From NCBI RefSeq assembly GCF_002895005.1, contig NZ_POWF01000001.1, forward strand, positions 908,344-972,343: a stretch of 64,000 nucleotides of DNA. The letters are read 5' to 3'. This document shows, in pieces, positions 9,011-18,489 of this stretch. Source of the stretch: Hanstruepera neustonica. Lineage in GTDB: Bacteria; Bacteroidota; Bacteroidia; Flavobacteriales; Flavobacteriaceae. The notes beneath the pieces were generated by a model that had not been told where the DNA came from, did no database searches, and saw only the letters and a program-made list of their open reading frames with translations. The stretch's first letter is position 1. Every line of letters starts with the position of its first letter. Made by a program: the position numbers and the translations under genes.

Positions 9011-9214
9011 TTAAGAGTGTTGAGGTTCATTACAATTATCAAATTGGTCTGGTGTTTTCCCGCAAAAGCCACACGCCTCTCCTTCTTTATTAAGCATAGG
9101 ATTTTGGCTAGCACAAGTTCCGGCAAATTTACCATCTTTTTTAGCCCAAATTTTGATAGCAATTCCTGCAATTGCCAATCCTAGTAAAACTAATGTTATT
9201 AAAAGAAGTTTCAT
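9011..9214 (-). CDS. Small Cys-rich membrane-anchored protein, 67 aa
   Basis: A conserved small protein of Flavobacteriaceae, usually annotated as a membrane or secreted protein. It has one N-terminal hydrophobic helix (KLLLITLVLLGLAIAGIAIKI), a lysine-rich border, then a short domain with four cysteines: GTCASQNP, EACGFCGK and DNCNEP. The Cys pattern could bind metal or form disulfides; function is not known. The ATG at 9214 lies 13 bp after a -7 element at 9228-9235; the eleven additional upstream codons are therefore unlikely to be translated. It lies 10 bp before the membrane glycosyltransferase gene and may share its transcript. Confidence 0.8.
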   Translation of the reverse strand: MKLLLITLVLLGLAIAGIAIKIWAKKDGKFAGTCASQNPMLNKEGEACGFCGKTPDQFDNCNEPQHS

Positions 9215-9227
9215 GAAAATTTTTTTG

Positions 9228-9235
9228 CAAAGATA
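9228..9235 (-). promoter_or_regulatory. -7 promoter element before the small Cys-rich gene
   Basis: The minus strand reads TATCTTTG (TAnnTTTG), 13 bp before the ATG at 9214. It would drive the Cys-rich protein and probably the downstream glycosyltransferase / sigma / glycosyltransferase run. The upstream terminator at 9252-9283 isolates this unit from the anti-sigma gene. Confidence 0.45.
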
Positions 9236-9251
9236 AGGGTTTTTCAAAAAA

Positions 9252-9283
9252 AAGCCTTGCTTTTCAATTGAAAAGCAAGGCTT
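9252..9283 (-). terminator. Rho-independent terminator after the anti-sigma gene
   Basis: A perfect 14-bp stem (AAGCCTTGCTTTTC pairing with its complement) around an AATT loop. On the minus strand it is followed by eight Ts, so it ends the sigma/anti-sigma transcript. On the plus strand there is no T run after it. Confidence 0.85.
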
Positions 9284-9304
9284 AAAAACTTAAGTATTTT
9301 AAAT

Positions 9305-10102
9305 TTATTTGATTTTGTTCAAAGATATTTCAGCAACTGCGTTTTCAAGAGTTGCATTGGCGTTACCACCTTTAGGCTCTATGGTTATACTCAATGCCAA
9401 AGCATCTTCGGTATAAGGTATTTCGCGTAATTGTCTATCGGTTTCGCTTAAAATCCCTAGACTAACCATTTTGTCTTCAACTTCTGCCCAAATTTGATAA
9501 CATTGTTCTTCCGGTAATTGCGGCAATGATACCACATCAATCATCGATGTTTTTTCTTTTGGGTTTATATATGCCACGGTTTTTAAGTTTTTCGCTCTAT
9601 AATTTCCGTTTATGATATATTTCTCGGTTTCTGGATTGTTTAACTGTTTAAATTGCTTCATGATTTCATCCAAACGCTGATTGTTTTTGGCTATGTCATC
9701 ACGTAAATCAAAAATTTCATCAACAACTACCTGATTTTCATGTGATAGTTTTTGGTTCAAATCGTAAAACTTATAAGCTGTACCTGCAAATATTAATGCC
9801 GCAATACTGGCCGCAATACTATATTTATACCATTTTCTTCTTTGAGAAGTAACTGGCATGGTAATAACAGGTTTTTCATCCAATTCATCTAAAATAGCAT
9901 CCAAAATGCCTTTAGGAGCCTCAATAGCATTACTTTTAGCAACAATTTCCAAATTGTCCTGCAATTCATTGTAGGCTTTTCTAATTTCCGGATATTCCGA
10001 AATATAAGATTCTACCATTTCAGTTTCAGCTGAAGTAGTTTCGCCCAAAAGATATTTTTCTAATAGGCCAGAATTCAATATTGTAGTTATTTTACCATTC
10101 AT
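9305..10102 (-). CDS. Anti-sigma factor, RskA-like
   Basis: A 265-residue membrane anti-sigma factor. The N-terminal cytoplasmic part (about 1-90) includes LLEKYLLGETTSAETEMVES, typical of the anti-sigma region; a single membrane helix follows at about residues 95-113 (SIAASIAALIFAGTAYKF), then a coiled segment and an extracytoplasmic RskA domain from about 150 to 265 containing PQLPEEQCYQIWAEVEDKMV and ITIEPKGGNA. It would hold the sigma factor encoded immediately upstream. The ATGA overlap (4 bp) with that gene indicates translational coupling. The family's known mechanism is release of the sigma factor after proteolysis; the signal here is not known. Confidence 0.93.
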   Translation of the reverse strand: MNGKITTILNSGLLEKYLLGETTSAETEMVESYISEYPEIRKAYNELQDNLEIVAKSNAIEAPKGILDAILDELDEKPVITMPVTSQRRKWYKYSIAASIAALIFAGTAYKFYDLNQKLSHENQVVVDEIFDLRDDIAKNNQRLDEIMKQFKQLNNPETEKYIINGNYRAKNLKTVAYINPKEKTSMIDVVSLPQLPEEQCYQIWAEVEDKMVSLGILSETDRQLREIPYTEDALALSITIEPKGGNANATLENAVAEISLNKIK

Positions 10103-10644
10103 GACTGTTTTAATTCTGGGTCGTATATTTTTTTCAATTCACGAAGCCCAATTTTTAACCTCGATTTTATAGTGCCGAGTGGAATCTCCAATTCATCACT
10201 GGCTTCTTGCTGTGTCATGCCCTCAAAAAAGAGTGCATTAATAACTATTTGATACTTTTCGTCAAGTGTTTCCAGGTGTTTTTTGATATCTAGAACATCT
10301 TGATTAATACTATCAGCAGTTAATCTATATACGGTTGAAGTTTCAATTTGGATTTCCTTACTGTTTTTATTGTTGTAAGATCGGACCTTATCGATAGCAG
10401 TATTGTAAGCAATTCGATATAACCATGTAAATAGTTTGGCTTTCGAAGCGTCATAAGATTTGGCTTTTTTCCAAACTTTAATAAAAGTTTCCTGCAGGGC
10501 ATCTTGGGCAAGATCCTGATCTGTCAAAACTTTTGATATCACACCATATAGTGAATCGGCATAATTCTCATATAACAGCGAAATAGCCCTTTTGTCACTT
10601 TTAGCTAGTAAGCTAACGATTTGTTTTTCAATTGGAGTACTCAA
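10099..10644 (-). CDS. ECF-type RNA polymerase sigma factor (SigK-like)
   Basis: A 181-residue group IV sigma factor. Region 2 shows DLAQDALQETFIKVWKKAKSY and LFTWLYRIAYNTAIDKVR; region 4 shows LDEKYQIVINALFFEGMTQ followed by QEASDELEIPLGTIKSRLKI. It is coupled to the RskA-like anti-sigma gene by a 4-bp overlap. The start is TTG at 10644; an in-frame TAA lies two codons upstream and there is no earlier ATG. The pair probably controls an envelope stress or housekeeping regulon, as in related SigK/RskA systems; targets cannot be read from this window. Confidence 0.93.
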   Translation of the reverse strand: MSTPIEKQIVSLLAKSDKRAISLLYENYADSLYGVISKVLTDQDLAQDALQETFIKVWKKAKSYDASKAKLFTWLYRIAYNTAIDKVRSYNNKNSKEIQIETSTVYRLTADSINQDVLDIKKHLETLDEKYQIVINALFFEGMTQQEASDELEIPLGTIKSRLKIGLRELKKIYDPELKQS

Positions 10645-10708
10645 GTGTTAAGTAGGGTGTTTAGTTAGTGTAACTGTTATTAACGCCAAAAACTATAAAT
10701 TCGTATAA

Positions 10709-11722
10709 TTAAATAATGTTGACTTCAGCCTCAATTTGAATACCAAAGATACGCATAATTGTATTTTGAATGAGTTTTGCCAAGTTTAAGATATCATTTC
10801 CTGAAGCATTGCCATAATTAACCAAAACTAAAGCTTGGTTTTTGTGAACACCATAGTCTCCAAACGTTTTTCCTTTAAAACCTGCTTTTTCAATTAACCA
10901 TCCGGCTGGTATCTTTGTTTCATTTTTGGAAACAGGGTATCCTGGAATATCTTCAAAAAGGACTTTGAGGTTTTGGTAAACTTCATTTGTGATTACAGGG
11001 TTTTTGAAAAAACTACCACTATTTCCAATTTTTTTTGGATCAGGTAATTTACTCTGGCGTATGGCAATTACAGCATTTGATACATCGAGAATTGTTGGAT
11101 TTGTAATTTGCATATTATCCAATTCGCTTTGAATAGCCCCATAAGCAGTATGTAATGTATGACGATTTTTTGTTAGTTTAAATGTCACGCTGCAAATAAC
11201 ATATTGGCCTTTGGCTTCTTGCTTAAAAATAGAGTTTCTGTAATCAAAGAGGCATTCAGCGTTTGTAAACGTTTTTAATTCAAGTGTTTCAATATTTAAG
11301 GCTTCACATGAAATAAAACTATCTTTGAGTTCAACACCATAAGCACCAATATTTTGTATAGGTGCCGAGCCAACATTTCCTGGAATTAGAGATAGGTTTT
11401 CTAATCCGCCGAAATCATTACCCAAGCACCAACAAACAAACTCGTGCCAGTTTTCACCAGCATTAGCCGTAACCAAAACACTATTGCTGTCTTCCGATGA
11501 AATAGAAATACCTTTAATGTTTATGTGAATAACTAAAGAATTGATATCCTGAGTAAGCAACATGTTACTACCACCACCCAAAATGAATTTTTCAGAATAT
11601 TCTTGAAGGCTCAACACTTCAGATAACTCATCAATAGATGTTACTGAAACAAAGTATTTGGCTTTAGCATCTATGCCAAACGTATTATAGGATTTTAAAG
11701 ATATGTTCTGTTGAATTTGCAC
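10709..11722 (-). CDS. murB: UDP-N-acetylmuramate dehydrogenase
   Basis: MurB reduces UDP-GlcNAc-enolpyruvate to UDP-MurNAc, using FAD and NADPH, in cytoplasmic peptidoglycan synthesis. Seen: NTFGIDAKAKYFV, the FAD-binding FILGGGSNMLLT, SLIPGNVGSAPIQNIGAYGVE, YRNSIFK, and the active-site SGSFFKNP. The 337-residue length and the C-terminal AGWLIEKAGFKG fit the type I enzyme. The start is GTG at 11722, overlapping the TAG stop of the upstream aminotransferase gene by 1 bp, so the two are translationally coupled. Confidence 0.96.
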   Translation of the reverse strand: MQIQQNISLKSYNTFGIDAKAKYFVSVTSIDELSEVLSLQEYSEKFILGGGSNMLLTQDINSLVIHINIKGISISSEDSNSVLVTANAGENWHEFVCWCLGNDFGGLENLSLIPGNVGSAPIQNIGAYGVELKDSFISCEALNIETLELKTFTNAECLFDYRNSIFKQEAKGQYVICSVTFKLTKNRHTLHTAYGAIQSELDNMQITNPTILDVSNAVIAIRQSKLPDPKKIGNSGSFFKNPVITNEVYQNLKVLFEDIPGYPVSKNETKIPAGWLIEKAGFKGKTFGDYGVHKNQALVLVNYGNASGNDILNLAKLIQNTIMRIFGIQIEAEVNII

Positions 11723-12912
11723 TAATCTTTGTAGATTTTGAGAGCTTCCTTCAAAATGTTAACGGCTTTTATCAAACTTTCTTTTTGCAGGACATAAGCA
11801 ATTCTTATTTGATTTAAGCCAACATTTGGAGATGAATAAAACCCAGCAGCAGGAGCTACCATAACGGTTTCACCATTTACATCAAAGCTTTCTAATAGCC
11901 ATTGTGCAAAATCATCCGCATTTTTAACAGGAAGTTCTACGATACAATAAAAGGCGCCTTTTGGTTTAGCTACCTTGACACCATCTATTTTTTCAAGTTC
12001 GGCAATGAGTAAATTTCTTCTTTCAACATATTCCGTTATCACTTCGTCAAAATAACTTTGAGGTGTTTGCAGGGCGGCTTCACTGGCAATTTGTGCTAAC
12101 GTAGGTGGACTTAATCTGGCTTGGGCAAATTTCAACGCTGTTGAAATAACTTGCTTGTTTCTAGAAACCAAACAGCCAATTCTAGCACCACACATACTGT
12201 AACGTTTAGAAACAGAATCAATCATAATAGCATGGTCTTTTAAGTCCTCTTCCTGCATAATGGAATAATGTGTAACACCATCATAGGTGAATTCTCTGTA
12301 AACTTCATCAGCAATTAGAAACAAATCATGTTTTTTTACAATTTGCGCCAATTTTTTTATTTCATCTTTAGAATACAAATAACCTGTCGGATTACCTGGG
12401 TTACAAATTAATATTGCCTTGGTTTTAGGCGTAATGAGTTTCTCAAATTCTTCAATAGGAGGTAGCGCAAAGTTATCTTCAATTTTTGATATTACCGGAA
12501 CAATGTTAACACCTGAAGCCGTTGAGAAACCATTATAATTTGCATAAAATGGTTCAGGAATGATAATCTCGTCATCAATATCCATAATACTACCAAAAGC
12601 AAAGAGAAGTGCTTCGCTACCACCAGTTGTAACAATTATATCTTCTTTTGTGACATGGATATCATGTTTGCCATAGTAATCAGCAATTTTTTGGCGATAT
12701 TCATCCGAACCTTCAGACCGTGTATAGGCTAAAATATCAAGGGAATTTATTTTTACAGCATCCAAAGCCACTTCAGGAGTTTTTATGTCTGGTTGACCAA
12801 TATTTAAATGGTAAACCGTTTTTCCTTTTTTATAGGCCATCTCGGCATATGGAACTAATTTCCTTATAGGTGATTGGGGCATGGACTCCCCTTTTTGCGA
12901 TATTCTAGGCAT
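11722..12912 (-). CDS. Pyridoxal phosphate-dependent aminotransferase, class I/II
   Basis: A 396-residue fold-type I aminotransferase of the aspartate aminotransferase-like group. Seen: VYHLNIGQPDIKTP, YTRSEGSDEYRQKIADYY, the cofactor-contacting ICNPGNPTGYLYS, IADEVYREFTYDG, and SVSKRYSMCGARIG with the Schiff-base lysine at about 236. The substrate is not fixed by the motifs; related enzymes act on aspartate, aromatic or branched amino acids. It is immediately upstream of murB and overlaps it by 1 bp. The ATG start is clear. Confidence 0.9.
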   Translation of the reverse strand: MPRISQKGESMPQSPIRKLVPYAEMAYKKGKTVYHLNIGQPDIKTPEVALDAVKINSLDILAYTRSEGSDEYRQKIADYYGKHDIHVTKEDIIVTTGGSEALLFAFGSIMDIDDEIIIPEPFYANYNGFSTASGVNIVPVISKIEDNFALPPIEEFEKLITPKTKAILICNPGNPTGYLYSKDEIKKLAQIVKKHDLFLIADEVYREFTYDGVTHYSIMQEEDLKDHAIMIDSVSKRYSMCGARIGCLVSRNKQVISTALKFAQARLSPPTLAQIASEAALQTPQSYFDEVITEYVERRNLLIAELEKIDGVKVAKPKGAFYCIVELPVKNADDFAQWLLESFDVNGETVMVAPAAGFYSSPNVGLNQIRIAYVLQKESLIKAVNILKEALKIYKD

Positions 12913-13032
12913 GTTATTTAATTTGGCGATAAAGGTCTTAAAAATAATCTTATTTTTTTTGTTAAAAACACCTATTTTATCTCCATTATCAAGTTTTTTT
13001 CGTAATTTAAATTATCTATAGTTAGAAAAAAG

Positions 13033-14379
13033 ATGCGTTTTTCCAAATTAATATTAGCGATTTATTGCCTGCTATGGACCTGCTCTGTCTTTTCTCAAGA
13101 CAGTAAATTTTATATTCAAGGAAATGCGTCCTCCGATAAAATTGATTTCCAACTCATTAATAATCTTATAATCCTTCCTGTTGTTGTAAACGATGTTGAG
13201 CTATCATTCATTTTAGATAGTGGTGTTACCAAACCGATATTATTTAACATTCTGGACGGTTTTGAAGTTTTAAATAAGCAATCTCAAGAAACAATTTTTC
13301 TTAAAGGCCTAGGAGAAGGTGAAGTGGTGGAGGCTGTTAAATCCGAAAACAATATCATGCAAATTGGTGATGCCATAAAATTTAACCAAACCATTTTTGC
13401 AGTTTATAATACAGGTCTTGACTATTCACCTAAACTTGGTATTCCCATACATGGCATAATTGGCTATGATTTATTTAAAGATTTTGTTGTTGAAATTAAC
13501 TATTCAAGGAAACATATTAAGTTAACAAAGCATGATAGTTATAAGAAGAAGTTGTGCAACAAATGTGAAAAACACGATTTACGGTTTTATAATAATAAAC
13601 CTTATCTAAATGCAGTAGTTACTATTGAAGAAAAAGAAATTCCCATAAATGTTTTAATAGATACTGGAGCTAGTGATGCTCTTTGGCTGTTTGAAGATGA
13701 ATCTAAAGATATTGTTTCAACCGATAACTATTTTGAAGATTTTTTGGGTTATGGATTGAGTGGTAGCTTGTATGGAAAACGCTCAAAAGTTGATGTGTTA
13801 GCAATTGGATCTTATGAATTTAGTGAATCTTTAGTTGCTTTTCCTGTAGGCGCTTCAATTGAAACCCTCAAACGTATTAAAGACAGAAATGGTACTATTG
13901 GTGCAGAAATTTTAAAACGATTCCATGTCATTTTTGACTATAAGAATTCACATGTTATTTTTAGAAAGAACGCATCTTTTAATAAAGATTTTAATTACAA
14001 CAAAAGCGGAATTGACCTCGAACATAATGGTTTTAGAGTAGTGAAAGATTATTACTACACTTTGGATAATGGTAGACTGCAATTTAATACTGATGTGACA
14101 GAGCATATTACTAATATACCATCATCTGAAAATTACAGATTAAATGTAAAGCCAGCATTTGAGGTTGTGAAAATACGCGAAAATAGTCCTGCAAAAAAAA
14201 TTGGCATTGAATTAGGTGATATAATTTTGGAGGTCAATGGTAAGGATGTAAAAGATCATACACTTCAAGAAGTCATTGAAATATTTAGTGGGAAGGACGG
14301 TAAAAAAATTAGATTATTAATTGAAAGACAACAAAAAATCTTTGAATATACTTTTCGTCTTAAAGACATGCTGAATTAA
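13033..14379 (+). CDS. Secreted retropepsin-like aspartyl protease with PDZ domain
   Basis: A 448-residue exported protein: signal peptide (LILAIYCLLWTCSVFSQ), two aspartyl-protease repeats, and a C-terminal PDZ domain. The active-site motifs are FILDSGVTKP (Asp about 62) and VLIDTGASDALW (Asp about 210), each followed by a glycine-rich flap-like segment (HGIIGYDLFKDF, GTIGAEILKRF). The PDZ domain at roughly 345-445 shows VVKIRENSPAKKIGIELGDIILEVNG. Two D-S/T-G motifs in one chain suggest a single-chain bilobal enzyme rather than a dimer. The natural substrate is unknown. It is a single-gene unit on the plus strand and ends in a bidirectional terminator. Confidence 0.88.
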   Translation: MRFSKLILAIYCLLWTCSVFSQDSKFYIQGNASSDKIDFQLINNLIILPVVVNDVELSFILDSGVTKPILFNILDGFEVLNKQSQETIFLKGLGEGEVVEAVKSENNIMQIGDAIKFNQTIFAVYNTGLDYSPKLGIPIHGIIGYDLFKDFVVEINYSRKHIKLTKHDSYKKKLCNKCEKHDLRFYNNKPYLNAVVTIEEKEIPINVLIDTGASDALWLFEDESKDIVSTDNYFEDFLGYGLSGSLYGKRSKVDVLAIGSYEFSESLVAFPVGASIETLKRIKDRNGTIGAEILKRFHVIFDYKNSHVIFRKNASFNKDFNYNKSGIDLEHNGFRVVKDYYYTLDNGRLQFNTDVTEHITNIPSSENYRLNVKPAFEVVKIRENSPAKKIGIELGDIILEVNGKDVKDHTLQEVIEIFSGKDGKKIRLLIERQQKIFEYTFRLKDMLN

Positions 14380-14383
14380 AAAA

Positions 14384-14403
14384 GCCTTGATGTTCATCAA
14401 GGC
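14384..14403. terminator. Bidirectional rho-independent terminator
   Basis: A 9-bp stem GCCTTGATG / CATCAAGGC with a TT loop, flanked by an A run on the left and a T run on the right, so it can work on both strands. It separates the convergent protease-PDZ and DUF1573 genes. Confidence 0.85.
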
Positions 14404-14431
14404 TTTTTTTGAATCTGTATTTTGAACAACA

Positions 14432-14857
14432 TTATTTGTTCATCACACTTTTATCTTTTTTCTCAAGTACACTAGTTTTGCTTGGGTCAATAACTTCACC
14501 CTTAATTTTTAGTGCAACAGTTGGTGTTTCAGCGTTAGAAGTAACCGTAATGGTTTTCCTAATTGGCATCACACGATTTGTATCATATTTTACTTGAATT
14601 TCACCAGTTTCACCAGGAGCAATTGGCCCATCAGGTTTTTTTGGAACTGTACAGCCACAGCTAGACTTAACATTAGAAATGATAAGTGGAGCATCACCTG
14701 TATTGGTGAATTCAAAAACTCTTACACCATCAGCACCTTTTTCTATAGTTCCATAATCGATAGTTGTATCTTTGAATTCGATTTTGGCTACTTTATCTTG
14801 CGCATTAACTGAAAAACTAATCAGTCCTATAAACAATACTGTAATTAAATGTTTCAT
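14432..14857 (-). CDS. DUF1573 domain-containing secreted protein
   Basis: A 141-residue exported protein with signal peptide (LITVLFIGLISFSVNAQ) and a single immunoglobulin-like DUF1573 domain: DTTIDYGTIEKGADGVRVFE, the family hallmark SSCGCTVP, GPIAPGETGEIQVKYDT and ITVTSNAETP. These proteins are abundant in Bacteroidota; the domain resembles ASH/Hydin-type beta folds. No enzymatic role is known. It is monocistronic and divergent from valS. Confidence 0.92.
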   Translation of the reverse strand: MKHLITVLFIGLISFSVNAQDKVAKIEFKDTTIDYGTIEKGADGVRVFEFTNTGDAPLIISNVKSSCGCTVPKKPDGPIAPGETGEIQVKYDTNRVMPIRKTITVTSNAETPTVALKIKGEVIDPSKTSVLEKKDKSVMNK

Positions 14858-15005
14858 AATATTTTACTTTAATTCGTTGGTAAACATAGTTACTTTTTAT
14901 TCATTCTACAAAATTATTAGACGTAATGCACATCTGTAATTACAATTTACTATAACAAATGTACATATTACATTCATATAATTTTATAGAAAAAAGAAAT
15001 ATAAG

Positions 15006-15013
15006 TACTTTTG
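15006..15013 (+). promoter_or_regulatory. -7 promoter element before valS
   Basis: TACTTTTG matches TAnnTTTG and lies 30 bp before the ATG at 15044. Its last three bases are a TTG that would otherwise be read as an earlier start, so the element helps fix the real start. No TTG is seen at a convincing -33 spacing. Confidence 0.5.
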
Positions 15014-15043
15014 CGTGTTATATTTCAAAAACTATTCCAAAGT

Positions 15044-17680
15044 ATGCAAATTCCATCAAAATATGATGCTAATCAAGTAGAAAGCAAGTGGTATGATTAC
15101 TGGATGAAACATAATTATTTCCATTCAGTCCCTGATGATAGAGAGCCTTATACCATAGTCATTCCACCACCAAATGTTACTGGAGTTTTGCATATGGGGC
15201 ATATGTTAAACAATACCATTCAGGATGTCTTGATTCGTCGTGCACGTTTACAAGGCAAAAATGCTTGTTGGGTACCTGGTACCGATCATGCTTCTATTGC
15301 CACTGAAGCCAAAGTAGTAGCTAAATTGAAGGAACAAGGCATTGATAAAAATGACCTGACCAGAGAAGAGTTTTTAAAACATGCCTGGGACTGGACTCAT
15401 GAATATGGTGGAGTCATACTAGAACAGTTGAAAAAGCTTGGATGTTCTTGTGATTGGGACCGAACAAAATTTACCATGGATGACGATATGTCAGAAGCCG
15501 TAATTAAAGTTTTTGTTGATTTATACAACAAAGGCTTAATATATAGAGGTTATCGCATGGTTAACTGGGATCCTGAGGCAAAAACAACGCTTTCTGATGA
15601 GGAAGTTGAATATGTTGAAAAACAAGGAAAGCTTTATTATGTAAACTATCAAGTTGAAGGAACTAGTGATACCTTAACCATTGCCACGACCAGACCAGAA
15701 ACCATTTTGGGTGATACAGCCATTTGTATTAATCCTAATGATGAGCGTCATACCAATTTAAAAGGAAAGAAGGCCATTGTGCCCATTAATGGTCGCGTGA
15801 TACCTATTATTGAAGATGGGTATGTGGATGTAGAGTTTGGTACTGGATGTCTAAAAGTAACACCAGCGCATGACGAAAACGACAAGGTTTTAGGCGATAA
15901 GCATAACCTAGAAGTTATCGATATATTCAATGAAGATGCCACCTTAAATAGCTATGGTCTGCATTATGAAGGCAAAGACCGCTTTGTAGTTAGAAAAGAA
16001 ATTGTTAAAGAATTAGAGGAAAAAGGGCATATTCTTAAAATTGAAGATTACACCAACAGGGTAGGAATTTCAGAACGCACCAAAGCCATTATCGAACCCA
16101 GATTATCCGATCAGTGGTTTATAAAGATGGAAGAATTAGTAAAGCCTGCTATAGAGGCCGTTTTAGGGAAAAACCCTGAAATTAAATTATTTCCAAAAAA
16201 GTTTGAGAATACTTACAGACATTGGATGGAAAATATTCGCGATTGGAATATTTCTCGTCAGTTACTTTGGGGGCAACAAATTCCTGCCTACTATTACGGT
16301 GATGGTAAAGAAGACTTTGTAGTTGCCGAATCTATTGAAGATGCTTTAGATTTAGCTAAAGAACAAACGAAAAATACACAATTGACATCTAACGACTTAC
16401 GCCAAGATACCGATGCTTTAGATACGTGGTTTTCCTCTTGGTTATGGCCCATGAGCGTTTTTGATGGTATCCGAAACCCTGAAAACGAAGAAATAAATTA
16501 CTATTACCCAACTAACGATTTAGTGACAGGTCCAGATATTCTGTTTTTCTGGGTAGCTAGAATGATTATAGCCGGATATGAATATAAAGGAGAAAAGCCT
16601 TTTGAAAATGTGTACTTAACAGGTTTGGTGCGTGATAAGCAACGTCGAAAAATGAGCAAACAATTGGGTAATTCGCCAGATGCCTTGAAACTCATTGAAG
16701 AATACGGAGCTGATGGTGTGCGTGTTGGATTATTGTTAAGTAGTGCAGCCGGAAACGATTTAATGTTTGATGAAGCCCTTTGTAATCAAGGAAAAGGTTT
16801 TGCTAATAAAATATGGAATGCTTTTCGTTTAGTGAAGGGTTGGGAGGTCAGTGATACTATTGAACAACCAGAGTCTAGTAAGATTGCTATAGAATGGTTT
16901 GAAGCCAAATTTCAACAAACCTTACTTGAAATTGAAGATCATTACGGTAAATATAGATTGTCGGATGCTCTAATGGCTACTTACAAGTTAATTTGGGATG
17001 ATTTTGCATCTTGGTTGTTGGAAATCGTCAAGCCAGCTTACCAACAGCCTATTGATTCCAAAACTTTAGATGGTGTTATTAACCATTTTGAGAATATCTT
17101 AAAAATATTACATCCATTTATGCCATTCTTGACAGAAGAAATTTGGCAATATATGTCAGAAAGACAACCGGAAGAAGCCTTAATAGTTGCCAAATGGCCA
17201 GAAAAAAAGCCTGTTGATAATGATTTGATATCAAATTTTGATTTCATGCAGGAAGTGGTTTCCGGAATCAGGAATATTAGAAAAGAGAAAAATATTTCTT
17301 TTAAGGATAGTATCGATTTTTCAATTATTAATAATGAAAATGTAACCTCTGTTTTTGATGGTGTCATCCAGAAACTAGGTAATATTGATAAATTGACTTA
17401 TGCTTCTGAAGCGGTTGATGGTGCATTGACTTTTCGTGTGAAATCAAATGAATATTTTATTCCAGCATCTGGAGCCATTAATGTTGAGGATGAAATTAAT
17501 AAACTTACCGAAGAGTTGAATTATACGGAAGGTTTCTTGAAATCCGTTCAAAAGAAACTATCGAACGAACGTTTTGTTGCTGGTGCACCGGAGCAGGTAG
17601 TGGCTAGCGAAAAGAAAAAGGAGGCTGATGCTTTAGCGAAAATTGAAACGTTAAAGGCTAGTTTGGCCAGCCTACAATAA
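15044..17680 (+). CDS. valS: Valyl-tRNA synthetase
   Basis: ValS charges tRNA-Val in the cytoplasm and edits misactivated threonine. The 878-residue class I synthetase has the HIGH-type motif [31 protein letters not shown], the editing-domain [23 protein letters not shown], and the KMSKS-type [15 protein letters not shown]-terminal coiled-coil ([20 protein letters not shown] onwards) is typical. The ATG at 15044 gives [20 protein letters not shown], the normal flavobacterial N-terminus. The stop overlaps the ATG of the nuclease gene (TAATG), so the two genes are coupled. Confidence 0.97.
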   Translation: MQIPSKYDANQVESKWYDYWMKHNYFHSVPDDREPYTIVIPPPNVTGVLHMGHMLNNTIQDVLIRRARLQGKNACWVPGTDHASIATEAKVVAKLKEQGIDKNDLTREEFLKHAWDWTHEYGGVILEQLKKLGCSCDWDRTKFTMDDDMSEAVIKVFVDLYNKGLIYRGYRMVNWDPEAKTTLSDEEVEYVEKQGKLYYVNYQVEGTSDTLTIATTRPETILGDTAICINPNDERHTNLKGKKAIVPINGRVIPIIEDGYVDVEFGTGCLKVTPAHDENDKVLGDKHNLEVIDIFNEDATLNSYGLHYEGKDRFVVRKEIVKELEEKGHILKIEDYTNRVGISERTKAIIEPRLSDQWFIKMEELVKPAIEAVLGKNPEIKLFPKKFENTYRHWMENIRDWNISRQLLWGQQIPAYYYGDGKEDFVVAESIEDALDLAKEQTKNTQLTSNDLRQDTDALDTWFSSWLWPMSVFDGIRNPENEEINYYYPTNDLVTGPDILFFWVARMIIAGYEYKGEKPFENVYLTGLVRDKQRRKMSKQLGNSPDALKLIEEYGADGVRVGLLLSSAAGNDLMFDEALCNQGKGFANKIWNAFRLVKGWEVSDTIEQPESSKIAIEWFEAKFQQTLLEIEDHYGKYRLSDALMATYKLIWDDFASWLLEIVKPAYQQPIDSKTLDGVINHFENILKILHPFMPFLTEEIWQYMSERQPEEALIVAKWPEKKPVDNDLISNFDFMQEVVSGIRNIRKEKNISFKDSIDFSIINNENVTSVFDGVIQKLGNIDKLTYASEAVDGALTFRVKSNEYFIPASGAINVEDEINKLTEELNYTEGFLKSVQKKLSNERFVAGAPEQVVASEKKKEADALAKIETLKASLASLQ

Positions 17681-18489
17681 TGACCAAAAGAACCATATAT
17701 ATAATTATTGCCATAGTTTTGGTATTTAGTATATATGGTTATGAATATTATCTAGATAATAAAGAACAAGAAGCTGTTGTAGAGAGTGGTAAACTACCTA
17801 AAAACCCTGCAATAGCTTTTTTTCTGCCTATGAGTACTACAGGACAAATAGTTCATCATCATGGTTATTCCTTAAGCTATAGTGAGCCACATGAACAAGC
17901 CGAATGGGTAGCCTATGAACTAAAAAAAGAACATCTTTCCAATACCCATTTTGATAGACCCTATTTTGAAATTGATAAAGCCGTAAGCACAGGAGCAGCC
18001 AGTTGGCGCAATTACAAAAATTCTGGTTACGATCGTGGACATTTATGTCCCGCTGGAGACAGGCGTTATAGTCAAGAAGCTCATGACGAAACCTTTTTAA
18101 CCAGTAATATTAGCCCGCAAAATCATGAATTTAACTCTGGTATTTGGAACATTTTGGAACAAAAGGTACGCTATTGGGCCAGTCGTTACGATGGTGTTTT
18201 TGTGGTAACAGGAGGTGTTTTAAAAGGTAATTTGAAAACTATTGGTTCGGAAAATGTAGCAGTTCCCAATCAGTTTTACAAAGTCATCATGGATTACAAT
18301 GGTGGAAATCCAAAAGTTTTGGCTTTCTTGATGCCGCATCAGGATTCCAAAAAGCCTCTTTATGAATTTACAGTTTCTATAGATGAGGTTGAAGAAATAA
18401 CCGGAATTGATTTCTTCCCTGTTTTGGATGATGTTACTGAAGACAAGTTGGAAGCGACAGTCAATTATAAAGTTTGGAGTTTCAACTAA
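17680..18489 (+). CDS. Membrane-anchored DNA/RNA non-specific endonuclease
   Basis: A 269-residue NUC1/endonuclease G-type nuclease. An N-terminal hydrophobic helix (TIYIIIAIVLVFSIYGYEYYL) should anchor or export it; the catalytic beta-beta-alpha metal finger is YDRGHLCPAGDRR, followed by FLTSNISPQNHEFNSGIWN, which carries the metal-binding Asn. The family degrades single- and double-stranded DNA and RNA. An extracytoplasmic location suggests nutrient scavenging or biofilm DNA turnover rather than cell killing, but that is inference. It overlaps valS by 1 bp and its 3' end overlaps the convergent glycosyltransferase by 8 bp. Confidence 0.93.
   Translation: MTKRTIYIIIAIVLVFSIYGYEYYLDNKEQEAVVESGKLPKNPAIAFFLPMSTTGQIVHHHGYSLSYSEPHEQAEWVAYELKKEHLSNTHFDRPYFEIDKAVSTGAASWRNYKNSGYDRGHLCPAGDRRYSQEAHDETFLTSNISPQNHEFNSGIWNILEQKVRYWASRYDGVFVVTGGVLKGNLKTIGSENVAVPNQFYKVIMDYNGGNPKVLAFLMPHQDSKKPLYEFTVSIDEVEEITGIDFFPVLDDVTEDKLEATVNYKVWSFN

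Noticed and set aside
10709-12912. Frameshift between the aminotransferase and murB
   Set aside because: The 1-bp TAGTG overlap is a normal stop-start junction; both proteins are full length with intact ends.
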